Assembly (NCBI GenBank): GCA_023404715.1
Contig: JAEYAR010000166.1
Location: forward strand, 1 to 33,250
Direction of reading: 5' to 3'
Source: Bacillota bacterium
GTDB lineage: Bacteria; Bacillota; Clostridia; Christensenellales; Aristaeellaceae
DNA length: 33,250 nucleotides
Shown here one piece after another: positions 24,439 through 32,723 of the stretch. The notes under the pieces were generated by a model. That model was not told the DNA's origin. It saw only the letters and a list, made by a program, of their open reading frames with translations, and searched no databases. The first letter of the stretch is position 1, and every line of letters begins with the position of its first letter. The position numbers and the translations under genes were made by a program.

Positions 24439-25323
24439 ATGGTAGAGCGTAGGTGTAAACGGCTCAAAGGAGCATCGTTATTTGACTACATCAATGCATT
24501 TCTGATGGCTTTATTTTCCGTAATTATTCTATATCCCTGCCTGTATGTCGTCAAACAATCCTTTTCAGGCGGTGCGACGATGACGGTATCACTCAGCTTA
24601 ATTCCACATCCGTTTTCGATAGAGTCCTACAGCAAGGTAATCGGCAATGAATATATTGGGTATGGATTTATCAATACCATCGCCCGTGTGCTGGTAGGAA
24701 CGCCTCTAACACTATTTGTAACAGTGCTGGCGGCATACCCGCTTGCAAAGCGTGACTTTCCGAATCGAACGGCTTGGACGGGATACTTTGTCTTCACGAT
24801 GTTTTTTGCAGGTGGCATGATACCGGACTACTTACTCGTTAAAGAGTTGGGCATATTCGATTCTCTGTGGGCGCTGGTTTTTCCACGATTGGTGGACACA
24901 TTTAACCTCCTAATCATGCGCAATTACCTCATGTCGCTGCCGGTATCCTTGGAAGAGTCGGCACGGATTGACGGGGCTGGCGATTTTAGAGTGTTATTTG
25001 CGATTTTGCTGCCGCTGGCGATGCCGATTATTGCGACGATCGCTCTGTGGACCATCGTCAACCATTGGAGCTGGTGGTTTGATTGTCTATTATACATGAC
25101 TACTCCCAAGAAAATGGTGCTTCAAGTTGTGCTCCGGCGCATTGTCATGGACGGCACTATGCAGATGATGGATCAATCGGGCTTCCTAGATGAAAGCGCT
25201 GTCAATACGGAGAGCGTTAAAGCAGCCGTTATCGTTGTAGCAACACTCCCTATTGTGTGCATATATCCCTTCATGCAAAAGTATTTTGTAAAAGGTATTC
25301 TGGTAGGCTCACTAAAAGGATGA
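24439..25323 (+). CDS. YtcP-type sugar ABC transporter permease
   Basis: 294 residues. ATG 24439 is eight bases after AAGGGGGG; the longer frame to 24358 lies within the preceding gene. It begins with a short cytoplasmic leader, then INAFLMALFSVIILYPCLYV. FFAGGMIPDYLLVKELGI and the EAA loop ESARIDGAGDFRVLFAILLP are family features, and the C-terminus VKGILVGSLKG closes it. Second membrane subunit of the cassette's importer. Confidence 0.93.
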   Translation: MVERRCKRLKGASLFDYINAFLMALFSVIILYPCLYVVKQSFSGGATMTVSLSLIPHPFSIESYSKVIGNEYIGYGFINTIARVLVGTPLTLFVTVLAAYPLAKRDFPNRTAWTGYFVFTMFFAGGMIPDYLLVKELGIFDSLWALVFPRLVDTFNLLIMRNYLMSLPVSLEESARIDGAGDFRVLFAILLPLAMPIIATIALWTIVNHWSWWFDCLLYMTTPKKMVLQVVLRRIVMDGTMQMMDQSGFLDESAVNTESVKAAVIVVATLPIVCIYPFMQKYFVKGILVGSLKG

Positions 25324-25338
25324 ACGAGGAGGATTGAA

Positions 25339-26325
25339 ATGGAAGAATCAAGGCTGTTTTCAAAGGTGTATGGATGCTTGCTAGGCGGACTAATCGGAGA
25401 TGCAATGGGCGCTCCTGTGGAGAATTGGACTTGGCAGGATATTGAGAACAAATATGGCGAGCTCAGTACGTTTTCTGGGGCAGGTACGGACGATTCAGCT
25501 GTAAAACAAATACTATGTGATGTGCTAATCCAGCACGACGGACATATTACCGGCGATGAATTTGCAATGGGATTCATGGAAAATCCGCAGTATTATAATC
25601 TTTATTTTATCCCAGTCCGGAACATGTATCACAAGCTTAAAGATCATCTCGCTGCTCCGAGGGAGGCAGGATGTGGTAACATGCAGTCATCTAGTTCAGC
25701 GATGGCTATTTCTCCGATGGGCATTGTCAATGCTTGTAATCCCCGGCAGGCAGCTACGGAGACATTTGATGTGGCATCGATTATTCATTCTGGAAGTACA
25801 GCCTTTTGTTGCGACGCCGCTTGTGCTATGGCTGCAGCGGTTGCACAGGCGATGATGCCGGAGACTACAGTTGACGAAGTATTGCAGGCCGCGACGAAAT
25901 ATTTGCATTCAAAGAGCGCGGAATTAATGATCAATAAAATTGAAAACGCACTAAATATAGCAAAAGAAGTGGGTGAATACCGTATCTTTAGGGAGCGATA
26001 CTATGCAAGCTGTCTAGAAGATGTGATCTGTGATTCAAGAGAAACAGTGCCGGCTGCTTTTGCTATCTTCTATTTAGCACAAGGCGACCCGAAAAAATCT
26101 ATTCTGTTCGGAGTTAATTTCGGAAGAGATGCGGATACGATCGCAAGCATGGTTGGCGCTCTGGCAGGGGCATACGGTGGTGTGGAAGCACTGGAAAAAT
26201 CATGGATAGAGCAGATAGAACGAGAGACTATCGCGCATAAAGATCTTGCACACAGCATGACGAAACTGGTAACCGCCCGAGCTCTTGAAATGCGCAAAAT
26301 GGCTGATGCAATACTCGATGTGTAA
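25339..26325 (+). CDS. ADP-ribosylglycohydrolase-family protein
   Basis: 328 residues, intracellular, of the DraG/ARH family, binuclear-metal enzymes that hydrolyse the bond to C1 of a ribosyl group. ATG 25339, with GAGGA upstream. The first signature is GCLLGGLIGDAMGAPVE (12-28) with GTDDS at 49-53; the second is NFGRDADTIASMVGALAG with Asp264, Asp266 and Thr267. All expected metal-ligand positions are present, so it should be active. In this operon it lies between permease and binding-protein genes and near an RpiB-like isomerase, not near an ADP-ribosyltransferase. Cleavage of an imported riboside or other glycoside is therefore more likely than protein de-ADP-ribosylation, but that is inference. 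Confidence 0.88.
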   Translation: MEESRLFSKVYGCLLGGLIGDAMGAPVENWTWQDIENKYGELSTFSGAGTDDSAVKQILCDVLIQHDGHITGDEFAMGFMENPQYYNLYFIPVRNMYHKLKDHLAAPREAGCGNMQSSSSAMAISPMGIVNACNPRQAATETFDVASIIHSGSTAFCCDAACAMAAAVAQAMMPETTVDEVLQAATKYLHSKSAELMINKIENALNIAKEVGEYRIFRERYYASCLEDVICDSRETVPAAFAIFYLAQGDPKKSILFGVNFGRDADTIASMVGALAGAYGGVEALEKSWIEQIERETIAHKDLAHSMTKLVTARALEMRKMADAILDV

Positions 26326-26383
26326 TAGGTATATCGTGGCAGAAGCCATGAATATAGGACGAAAAGAAAAAGGAGAGAAAAAC

Positions 26384-27991
26384 ATGAGGAAGACTAGACT
26401 AATTGCCTGGCTATGCGTAATGTGTATGCTGACCCTCATTCCTATGGCAGGATTGTCCGAAATCACACCTGCAAGCGCTGAGGAAATCGCCAAGTATCAA
26501 CCCGATGATAACAAGAAATATGAACTTCACGTGGCAGGATGGCTGGCAGGGCCGGTCGATAACGAGAATGGACCTGTCATCTCCGAGATGGAAAAGCAAA
26601 CAGGGCTTCGTATCGTTTCAGAGAACATCGACGGCTCCAAATATAACGATTTGATCTCGCTTCGCTTGGCGTCAGGCGATATTCCAGATCTGTATAGTTT
26701 GACGCCGCACGCGACGTTCAGCAAATTTTACGATCAAGGGGTAGTGAAAAGCTTTACAGAGCAGGAATTTGCGGCCTTAGCGCCGGGTCTCTACAATCTG
26801 ATTATGGAGGAGGCGCCGGGGGCGTTAGACCTTGTTCGATTAGATCCTGAGCATCCTGAGCTCTTAATGGGCATTCCACAGTATAAGTTTCATAGCCAGT
26901 TTATCTTTCCATTTATATGGCGCAAGGATTGGCTGGTGAAGGTGGGAATCGATAAGATACCGGACAACATGGACGAATTTGAGGAAGCAGCTTACAAATT
27001 TGCGAAAAATGACCCCGACGGAAACGGGAAAGATGACACTTATGGCGTCTCGACAAGCGGGGTAGACGCTGTTTATGCAGCTTATGGATATCGTCCCGAG
27101 GCGTGGAGTGACCGGGATGGTAAGCTTGTCTTTGGTGCTGTGCAACCGGAGATGAAGGATGCGCTTGAGCGTTTGGCAAAGTGGTATCAGGATGGTGTCA
27201 TCGACCCTGAATTTATCACGGGTGAGAATACCGGAGGGCGTGCGGATATCTCTGCTGCGTTTAATGGAGATCGCGTAGGCATGACGCGTTGGGCAGATTA
27301 TTGGACGTGGTGCCCTGTTAATCCCGTTGGACTGAATTGGCAGGAATTTGCGAAGTCGCATGAAAATGCCGAAGAAATACTCGCTATTACACAGCCCATA
27401 TTGGCCATGGATGGCGTATCGCGCAATACATATCGTGCCCCTGTGGTGCAAAATACATTCTGGTGTTTTAGCGCAGATATACCGGACGACCTATTTGGCA
27501 AGGCGATGCAGTTTCTCGACTGGGAATACGGCACGTATGAAAACTATCGACTTGCATGGTATGGCATTCAGGGAGAGCACTGGGATTTTGATGAGGAGAA
27601 TCACGAGCAGCCTATTGGAGAGTATGCGCTTGATAAGGGACTGCAGAACAAAATTGGCGCTTATACGACGATGGGGGCGATCGTCGAACCGTTTGACTAT
27701 CAAGGGCGTGTTCGCGCAGGATTGGCTCCTTGGGCCGAAGGAATTGGCTTAAGTGATCCCAACTTTACGCAGTTTGGCATTGTGGATAAGCTCCTTGTAA
27801 CTACACCTTCTTACAATATGTATTGGGTTGAACTTGAAAAAATTCGAGAAGAGGCGTATATCGATATTATTACGGGTAAAAAGCCTATAGCGTATTTTGA
27901 TGAATTCGTTGACCGTTGGATGCAGAGCGGCGGCGCAGCCATCACCGAGGAAGCCAACGAATGGTATGCATCGACACAACACAATAAATGA
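26384..27991 (+). CDS. Extracellular solute-binding protein
   Basis: 535 residues. ATG 26384 follows AAGGAGA by eight bases. The signal peptide (about 1-32) ends in ASA/EE; the two Cys in its core (LCVMC) do not form a lipobox, so a secreted form is likely. The mature part has the family-1 binding-protein layout, including EKQTGLRI, ASGDIPDLYSL, FIWRKDWLVKVGIDKIPDNM and a calcium-loop-like DPDGNGKDD. It resembles the protein at 11269 in plan but not closely in sequence. Receptor for the importer encoded by 23475-25323. A strong hairpin follows it. Confidence 0.9.
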   Translation: MRKTRLIAWLCVMCMLTLIPMAGLSEITPASAEEIAKYQPDDNKKYELHVAGWLAGPVDNENGPVISEMEKQTGLRIVSENIDGSKYNDLISLRLASGDIPDLYSLTPHATFSKFYDQGVVKSFTEQEFAALAPGLYNLIMEEAPGALDLVRLDPEHPELLMGIPQYKFHSQFIFPFIWRKDWLVKVGIDKIPDNMDEFEEAAYKFAKNDPDGNGKDDTYGVSTSGVDAVYAAYGYRPEAWSDRDGKLVFGAVQPEMKDALERLAKWYQDGVIDPEFITGENTGGRADISAAFNGDRVGMTRWADYWTWCPVNPVGLNWQEFAKSHENAEEILAITQPILAMDGVSRNTYRAPVVQNTFWCFSADIPDDLFGKAMQFLDWEYGTYENYRLAWYGIQGEHWDFDEENHEQPIGEYALDKGLQNKIGAYTTMGAIVEPFDYQGRVRAGLAPWAEGIGLSDPNFTQFGIVDKLLVTTPSYNMYWVELEKIREEAYIDIITGKKPIAYFDEFVDRWMQSGGAAITEEANEWYASTQHNK

Positions 27992-27997
27992 TGATGA

Positions 27998-28022
27998 GGG
28001 CGGGCTGTTAGGCAGCCCGCCC
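27998..28022 (+). terminator. Intra-operon hairpin after the binding-protein gene
   Basis: GGGCGGGCTG (27998-28007) pairs perfectly with CAGCCCGCCC (28013-28022) around five bases. There is no following T run. Such a stem after a binding-protein gene commonly protects the upstream mRNA or causes partial termination, raising the receptor relative to the downstream enzymes. Confidence 0.65.
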
Positions 28023-28050
28023 GTATTCAAAGAGGAGAAGTGATACATTT

Positions 28051-29088
28051 ATGAGTAAACTTGGCATCGGTATCATCGGTTTACAGGGATATGGCACAAC
28101 ATACTTTCCTGTAATTGAACGGTTGAAAGATGCGGCGGTCGTCGCCATATGTGATGTAAAGGAAGATATACTTCAAAACGCAGCGCGTAAGTATGACGTT
28201 ACTGCTTATCGTGACTACCGTGACATGTTGCAGGACGCTGCCGTAGATGCAGTATTTATATCTACGCCTCATTTTTTGCATTATCAGATGACGATGGATG
28301 CACTAAATGCGGGGAAACATGTGTTTTGTGAGAAGCCATTGGCGATTAACAGCGAAGAGGCGATGGAGATGACTGCCCGCGCTGATGAGCTAGGGCTGAC
28401 GCTATCTTGTCATTATAATCGTAGACAGAGCATTGCGGTTAAAAAAATGCGCCGGGCTGTAGAGATGGGGTTAATCGGTGATGCTTATGCACTAAATGCG
28501 AGATGGATGGCACGATATACGGCGTTCATGTTTTCTCCGAATTCGGCATGGCGCATCGACAAAGAAAAGGCTGGTGGCGGCATTCTTATCGGTCGTGGAT
28601 CGCATATGATCGATGCAGCTCTTTATATTTTAGGGCACCCCGAAGTGGAAGCGGTGACGGCTAATATATCCTCCAACTTATGCAGGTTTGCGGTAGATGA
28701 CTATGCGATGGTTCTCCTCCGCCTAAAGAGCGGTGCTACAATTCAAGTGGAATGTAGCTATGAAAATCATATTCCAAATTATTCTGAAAAGCTTGAATAT
28801 GAACTGTGGGGGACAAACGCAGGGATCCAAGCAATCGAAAAAGATGGGAAATCCTCATTTGCGATGGGGTGCTGTGCGTTTCCGGAGAATAAATGGATAG
28901 ACAAATCTGTTGAGCTCGATGATTGCGATTATGCTTCGGTTTATCCCGTAAGCATTATCGAAGATTTCGTAGACGCGGTTAATGCACATCGTACGCCTTT
29001 AATCACGGGGTATCAAGGGGCGATGGTTACGCGAGTGCTGGACGCAGCCTATCGATCGGCACGGGAGAAAAAGGAGATCGTCTTATAA
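28051..29088 (+). CDS. Gfo/Idh/MocA-family oxidoreductase
   Basis: 345 residues, NAD(P)-dependent sugar or cyclitol dehydrogenase family. GAGGAGAAG lies 10-13 bases before the ATG. Nucleotide fold: GIGIIGLQGYG (5-15) and an acidic residue in AICDVKED. The substrate-side lysine is in FCEKPLA (about 94), the second-domain strand contains GGGILIGRGSHMIDAALYILG with the conserved His. It follows the binding protein after the hairpin at 27998 and precedes a second enzyme of the same family. Likely oxidises a hydroxyl of the imported compound to a ketone, or forms and uses a lactone; the exact carbon is unknown. Confidence 0.9.
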   Translation: MSKLGIGIIGLQGYGTTYFPVIERLKDAAVVAICDVKEDILQNAARKYDVTAYRDYRDMLQDAAVDAVFISTPHFLHYQMTMDALNAGKHVFCEKPLAINSEEAMEMTARADELGLTLSCHYNRRQSIAVKKMRRAVEMGLIGDAYALNARWMARYTAFMFSPNSAWRIDKEKAGGGILIGRGSHMIDAALYILGHPEVEAVTANISSNLCRFAVDDYAMVLLRLKSGATIQVECSYENHIPNYSEKLEYELWGTNAGIQAIEKDGKSSFAMGCCAFPENKWIDKSVELDDCDYASVYPVSIIEDFVDAVNAHRTPLITGYQGAMVTRVLDAAYRSAREKKEIVL

Positions 29089-29104
29089 GGGGGGAAGCTG
29101 CTGT

Positions 29105-30136
29105 ATGTATCAACGCGAGTTTAAGAAGAAAATCAGGATCGGTATCGTCGGAACCGGCTCACATATGTACCGAAACTTATTACCTGCTTGTCATTACTTA
29201 CCTATCGAGATCGTTGCGATGTGCAATCGAAGTAAAGAAAAACTGGCGCAAACGATACGAGAATATCGTTGTGCAGGATACACGAGCACAGTCGAAATGT
29301 ATAAGCACGAGGATTTAGATGCTGTGATCATATCTGTATCTCCGCAGCAACATCCGGCTTTGACAGAGGAGGCGCTCAGCTATGGCCTTCACGTGTTTAT
29401 GGAAAAGCCGCCGGCAATGAGGGCTTACGAAATCGAGGACATGATGCGACAGCAGGGTGACCGAGTTGTCGCCGTGGGATTCAAAAAAGCTTTCACACCT
29501 GCCGCCGTCAAAATACGGGAGATTCTTCATGAAAGAGAGCGGACGCCGCTCTTAAGCGTACTGGGCGTTTACCCGATGACGATGCCGGAGAATGGTAAAG
29601 AGGTACTGGAAAACCGTGAATTTACAAATTGGCTTGGGAATGGCTGCCACCCTTTGTCTATGCTTCTATCATGTGCAGGATCGGTCCGAAGCGTAACCAC
29701 GCACCGCGGTAAGTCAGGACAGGGCTGCGTCGTATTAGGCTTTGAAAACGGAGTTATGGGTACTTTGCATCTGGCACAAGAACCGGAACCCATGGAGAGC
29801 TACCATTTCTACGGTGGACAGTGGAGTGCGGATGTGCTAAACAGCGATCATGTGATTCTTCATAGGGGAATTCCTTTCGACTACGCCTATACGAACACGT
29901 TTGCTCCAGAGGGCGACTCATCGGGCAGCATTGTTTGGCGACCCCAGAATTGTCTGGCTACGCTTGAAAACAAATCTCTTTTTGTTCAAGGTATGGTTGA
30001 GGAGCTACATACATTCTGCCAAGCTGTATTAGGAGTAGAGCCGTTGCAGGAATATGCATCGCTCAAATTTGCTCTACAGGTTATGCGCGTATATGAAGCG
30101 GCCATATTATCAGATGGGAAATCCATTGAAATATAA
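29105..30136 (+). CDS. Second Gfo/Idh/MocA-family oxidoreductase
   Basis: 343 residues. AAGGGGGG stands ten bases before the ATG. Nucleotide-binding GIVGTGSHM (13-21), catalytic-type FMEKPPAM (about 98-105), and NWLGNGCHPLSMLLS in place of the usual GGG-HxxD pattern: the conserved Gly-rich turn is changed to GNGCHP. It is less similar to its neighbour than a recent duplication would be, so the two probably act at different steps or form an unlike pair. Last gene with AT-rich composition: the 60-base line 30061-30120 has 43% GC and 30121-30180 has 38%, before 62% in 30181-30240. Confidence 0.88.
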   Translation: MYQREFKKKIRIGIVGTGSHMYRNLLPACHYLPIEIVAMCNRSKEKLAQTIREYRCAGYTSTVEMYKHEDLDAVIISVSPQQHPALTEEALSYGLHVFMEKPPAMRAYEIEDMMRQQGDRVVAVGFKKAFTPAAVKIREILHERERTPLLSVLGVYPMTMPENGKEVLENREFTNWLGNGCHPLSMLLSCAGSVRSVTTHRGKSGQGCVVLGFENGVMGTLHLAQEPEPMESYHFYGGQWSADVLNSDHVILHRGIPFDYAYTNTFAPEGDSSGSIVWRPQNCLATLENKSLFVQGMVEELHTFCQAVLGVEPLQEYASLKFALQVMRVYEAAILSDGKSIEI

Positions 30137-30162
30137 TTCTGTAATATTAGTGGAGGTGCAAC

Positions 30163-30990
30163 GTGAAACTCTCGGTCGTCATCGCCGACGAAAACGCGCC
30201 GGACAGCGCGTTTGTCGTCTGGCGTGGATTTGAGGCATCGATGGAGAAGGCGAAGCGCTTTGGCTATCAGGGCGTGGAGCTGGCGCTGGGGTGCGCACAG
30301 GATATCGACCAGGCTGCGCTGGAACGCAGCTTGATCAGGCACGGCCTGAGCGTCAGCTGTATCAGCACAGGGCTCACCTATGCGCGCATGGGTTTATATA
30401 TGACGCATCCGGACCCGGAAAAACGCAGGGAAATCGTCTCCGTCTTCCGCGATCTGACGCTGCTGGCGCATAGGCACGGCGGGCTGATCAACGTCGGGCG
30501 GGCGCGCGGATTCGTCGGGCCGGGGCAGACGCGGGCGGAGGCGGAAGCCCTCTTTCTCAATTGCATGCGCGAGATCCTGCCGTTTGCCGCGCGGCATGGG
30601 GTGACGATTCTGATCGAGCCGGTCAACCGCTATGAGAGCAATTTCCTCAACAGCGTAGACGAGGCCAGCGCGCTGCTGGGCAGGCTTCCCTTTGACAACG
30701 TCGGCATAATGGCGGACCTGTTTCACATGAATATCGAGGACGACCGCATCGGCGCGTCGCTCGAGCGCAATCAGGAACGCGTTAAATACGTGCATATCGC
30801 CGACTCCAACCGCCGCGCGCCCGGTCAGGGGCATACGGACTTCGGCGAGATTCTGGATGCGCTGGCAAAGGCAGACTACGACGGTTGGCTCAGCGCGGAG
30901 GTGCTGCCGGGCGCGGACGCGGACGGCGCCGCGCTGGCGACCGCGCAGTATATGCGCGCGCGCATGGAAGAAAGGGGGCTTTTATCGTGA
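30163..30990 (+). CDS. Sugar isomerase/epimerase, IolO-like TIM barrel
   Basis: 275 residues of the AP-endonuclease-2/xylose-isomerase-like TIM-barrel fold. GTG 30163, seven bases after GGAGG. Metal ligands are apparent: Glu in LIEPVNRYE, Asp in MADLFHMNIED, His in YVHIADSNR and Glu in SAEVLP, plus the GQGHTDF loop. From memory its pattern (MKLSVVI start, CISTG, THPDPE, IEPVNRYE, FHMNIE, ADSNR-APG-GH-DF) is close to Thermotoga 5-keto-L-gluconate epimerase IolO. Related epimerases act on C3 of ketoses and keto acids, so that is a family-level pointer, not a proof. It is the first GC-rich gene after the AT-rich cassette and overlaps the transketolase gene by four bases. Confidence 0.85.
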   Translation: MKLSVVIADENAPDSAFVVWRGFEASMEKAKRFGYQGVELALGCAQDIDQAALERSLIRHGLSVSCISTGLTYARMGLYMTHPDPEKRREIVSVFRDLTLLAHRHGGLINVGRARGFVGPGQTRAEAEALFLNCMREILPFAARHGVTILIEPVNRYESNFLNSVDEASALLGRLPFDNVGIMADLFHMNIEDDRIGASLERNQERVKYVHIADSNRRAPGQGHTDFGEILDALAKADYDGWLSAEVLPGADADGAALATAQYMRARMEERGLLS

Positions 30991-31790
30991 GTCGGGAAGC
31001 GGATCGTTTGCGCCTTGCGGTGCTGCGGATGGGCCGCGCGGCGGGCAGCGGGCACATGGGCGGCAGCCTATCGTGCGCGGAGATATTGAACGTTTTGTAT
31101 AGCCGCATATTGCGGATCGATCCCGGGCGACCGGATGCGCCGGAGCGCGACCGCTTCGTGCTCTCCAAAGGCCACGCTGCGCCCATGCTCTACGCATGCC
31201 TCAGCCGCGCCGGCTTTTTTGAAGAGGACCTGCTGTGGACGCTGCGCGATCTGGACAGTCCGCTGCAGGGCCATCCTTGCATGTTCAAGCTGCCGGGCGT
31301 CGACATGTCCACGGGCTCTCTGGGGCTGGGGCTATCCGTGGGCGTAGGCATGGCGCTCGCGTTGCGGGATACGCCCGCGCACGTCTACGTACTGCTGGGG
31401 GACGGCGAGCTGCAGGAGGGGCAGAATTTTGAGGCATTCATGTCGATGCGCGCCTTTGATCTTACGAACCTGACGCCCATCGTGGATCTAAACGGCGTAC
31501 AGCTCGACGGACCGACGGCGCAGATCCAGCCCGCGCAGGCCCCGACGATGCAAAAGCTGGTGGGCTTCGGCCTACGGGTCTTCAAGGCGGACGGCCATGA
31601 CGAATCGCAGATCGAGCGCGCGCTGTGCGAGGCCAAGGCCTGCGGGCAACCGCATGCCGTCGTCGCTAGCACGGTGAAGGGAAAGGGCGTCTCCTTTATG
31701 GAAGGACAGGCGGCGTGGCATGGCAGGCCCATGACGGCGGAGGACTACGAGGCGGCGCGCAGCGAAGTGGAAGGGAGGCTCATGCGATGA
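30987..31790 (+). CDS. Split transketolase, N-terminal (TPP-binding) subunit
   Basis: 267 residues. GTG 30987 overlaps the preceding TGA. The frame reads back to 30885, but that is a shadow of the epimerase. It carries the catalytic and cofactor features of transketolase part 1: GSGHMGGSLS, SKGHAAPMLYA, PLQGHPCM, STGSLGLGLSVGVG and the TPP motif GDGELQEGQNFEA ending in VDLNGVQ. Two-subunit transketolases of this size are common in Clostridia and archaea; a few serve dedicated catabolic pathways (apulose-4-phosphate, sulfofructose) and not the general pentose phosphate pathway. Being fourth from last in a sugar operon favours a dedicated role. Confidence 0.93.
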   Translation: MSREADRLRLAVLRMGRAAGSGHMGGSLSCAEILNVLYSRILRIDPGRPDAPERDRFVLSKGHAAPMLYACLSRAGFFEEDLLWTLRDLDSPLQGHPCMFKLPGVDMSTGSLGLGLSVGVGMALALRDTPAHVYVLLGDGELQEGQNFEAFMSMRAFDLTNLTPIVDLNGVQLDGPTAQIQPAQAPTMQKLVGFGLRVFKADGHDESQIERALCEAKACGQPHAVVASTVKGKGVSFMEGQAAWHGRPMTAEDYEAARSEVEGRLMR

Positions 31791-32722
31791 CAAAGACGAT
31801 GCGACAGGTGTTCGGCGAGTCGCTGGTCCGCTTTGCGGATACGTTTCCGGAGATGGTCGTGCTCGATGCGGACGTCTCCTCCAGCACGCAGACGCGGATC
31901 TTCCAGGCGGCGTATCCGCAGCGTTTCTTCAACTTCGGCATTGCCGAGGGCAATATGGCCGCGGCCGCCGCGGGCATGGCGGCCTGCGGTAAGATCCCGG
32001 TCATCTCGACGTTTGCGTTCCTGCTGGCCGTGCGTGCGATGGATTCGATCCATTCCCTTGCGGCGTACAACCGCCTGAACGTCAAGATCTGCGGGGGCTA
32101 CGCCGGGCTCTCCGACTTTGCGGACGGCGCGAGCCACCAGGGCATCTGCGACATGGCGATCATGCGCGCGGTGCCTGGCATCCGCATCTTGGCGCCGTCG
32201 GACGAGGAGAGCACGATCGAGGCGGTGCACGAGATGCTAGCCGCAGGCGGGCCTGTGTACCTTCGCCTCTCGCGCGACCAGGCGCCCAGCCTGCACGGCG
32301 GGAAGGCAGGAGTTCGCCTTGGAAAGGCGAATCTATTGCATGACGGCGCGGACGTGACGCTGGTGACCACGGGGACGACGCTCGCGGCCGCGCTGCAAGC
32401 ACGCGAGGCGCTGCGCACGCGCGGAATCGACGCGGCGATCCTGGAGGCCGTCAGCGTGAAGCCGCTAGACGAGGAGTCCGTATGCCGCATGGCGGAGCAC
32501 ACCGGGCGGCTCGTGACGCTGGAGGAGCACACGGTAAACGGCGGGCTGGGCGACGCCGTCTGCGCGGCGGTTTGCAAGGGAAGGCCCGCGCCCGTGCTGA
32601 AGATCGGCCTGGAGGACGTGTTTGGTCAGAGCGCGCGCAGCTATGCGCAGCTGCTTAAGGCATACGGTCTGGACGGCGAAAGCGTAGCGCGGCGGGTAGA
32701 GACATTTGTAAGGGGGTCATGA
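31787..32722 (+). CDS. Split transketolase, C-terminal subunit
   Basis: 311 residues, pyrimidine-binding and C-terminal domains. ATG 31787 overlaps the preceding stop (ATGA), eight bases after GGGAGG. The essential Glu that activates TPP is in FNFGIAEGNMAAAAAGMA, with the partner His in DGASHQG and the C-terminal domain marked by TTGTTLAAALQARE. It forms a heterotetramer with the previous subunit. Acceptor and donor specificity cannot be assigned: the residues that hold the sugar phosphate in classical transketolase are not readily located in the split form by eye. Confidence 0.93.
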   Translation: MTKTMRQVFGESLVRFADTFPEMVVLDADVSSSTQTRIFQAAYPQRFFNFGIAEGNMAAAAAGMAACGKIPVISTFAFLLAVRAMDSIHSLAAYNRLNVKICGGYAGLSDFADGASHQGICDMAIMRAVPGIRILAPSDEESTIEAVHEMLAAGGPVYLRLSRDQAPSLHGGKAGVRLGKANLLHDGADVTLVTTGTTLAAALQAREALRTRGIDAAILEAVSVKPLDEESVCRMAEHTGRLVTLEEHTVNGGLGDAVCAAVCKGRPAPVLKIGLEDVFGQSARSYAQLLKAYGLDGESVARRVETFVRGS

Positions 32723-32723
32723 C

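Larger units (their letters stand above)
21990..30155. other. AT-rich cassette inside a GC-rich locus
   Basis: Hand counts per 60 bases give 57-75% GC before 21960, 38-48% at 21961-22140, 43% at 30061-30120 and 38% at 30121-30180, then 62% and 65% in the next two lines. Codon choice changes in step. The segment contains the effector part of the LacI gene and all genes from the RpiB-like isomerase to the second oxidoreductase. Neither a transposase, nor an integrase, nor terminal repeats were seen at the edges, so homologous recombination is the simplest origin. Confidence 0.7.

Noticed and set aside
30987..32722. 1-deoxyxylulose-5-phosphate synthase or pyruvate dehydrogenase E1 subunits
   Set aside because: GSGHMGGSLS, GDGELQEG and the sizes of the two subunits match split transketolase better.
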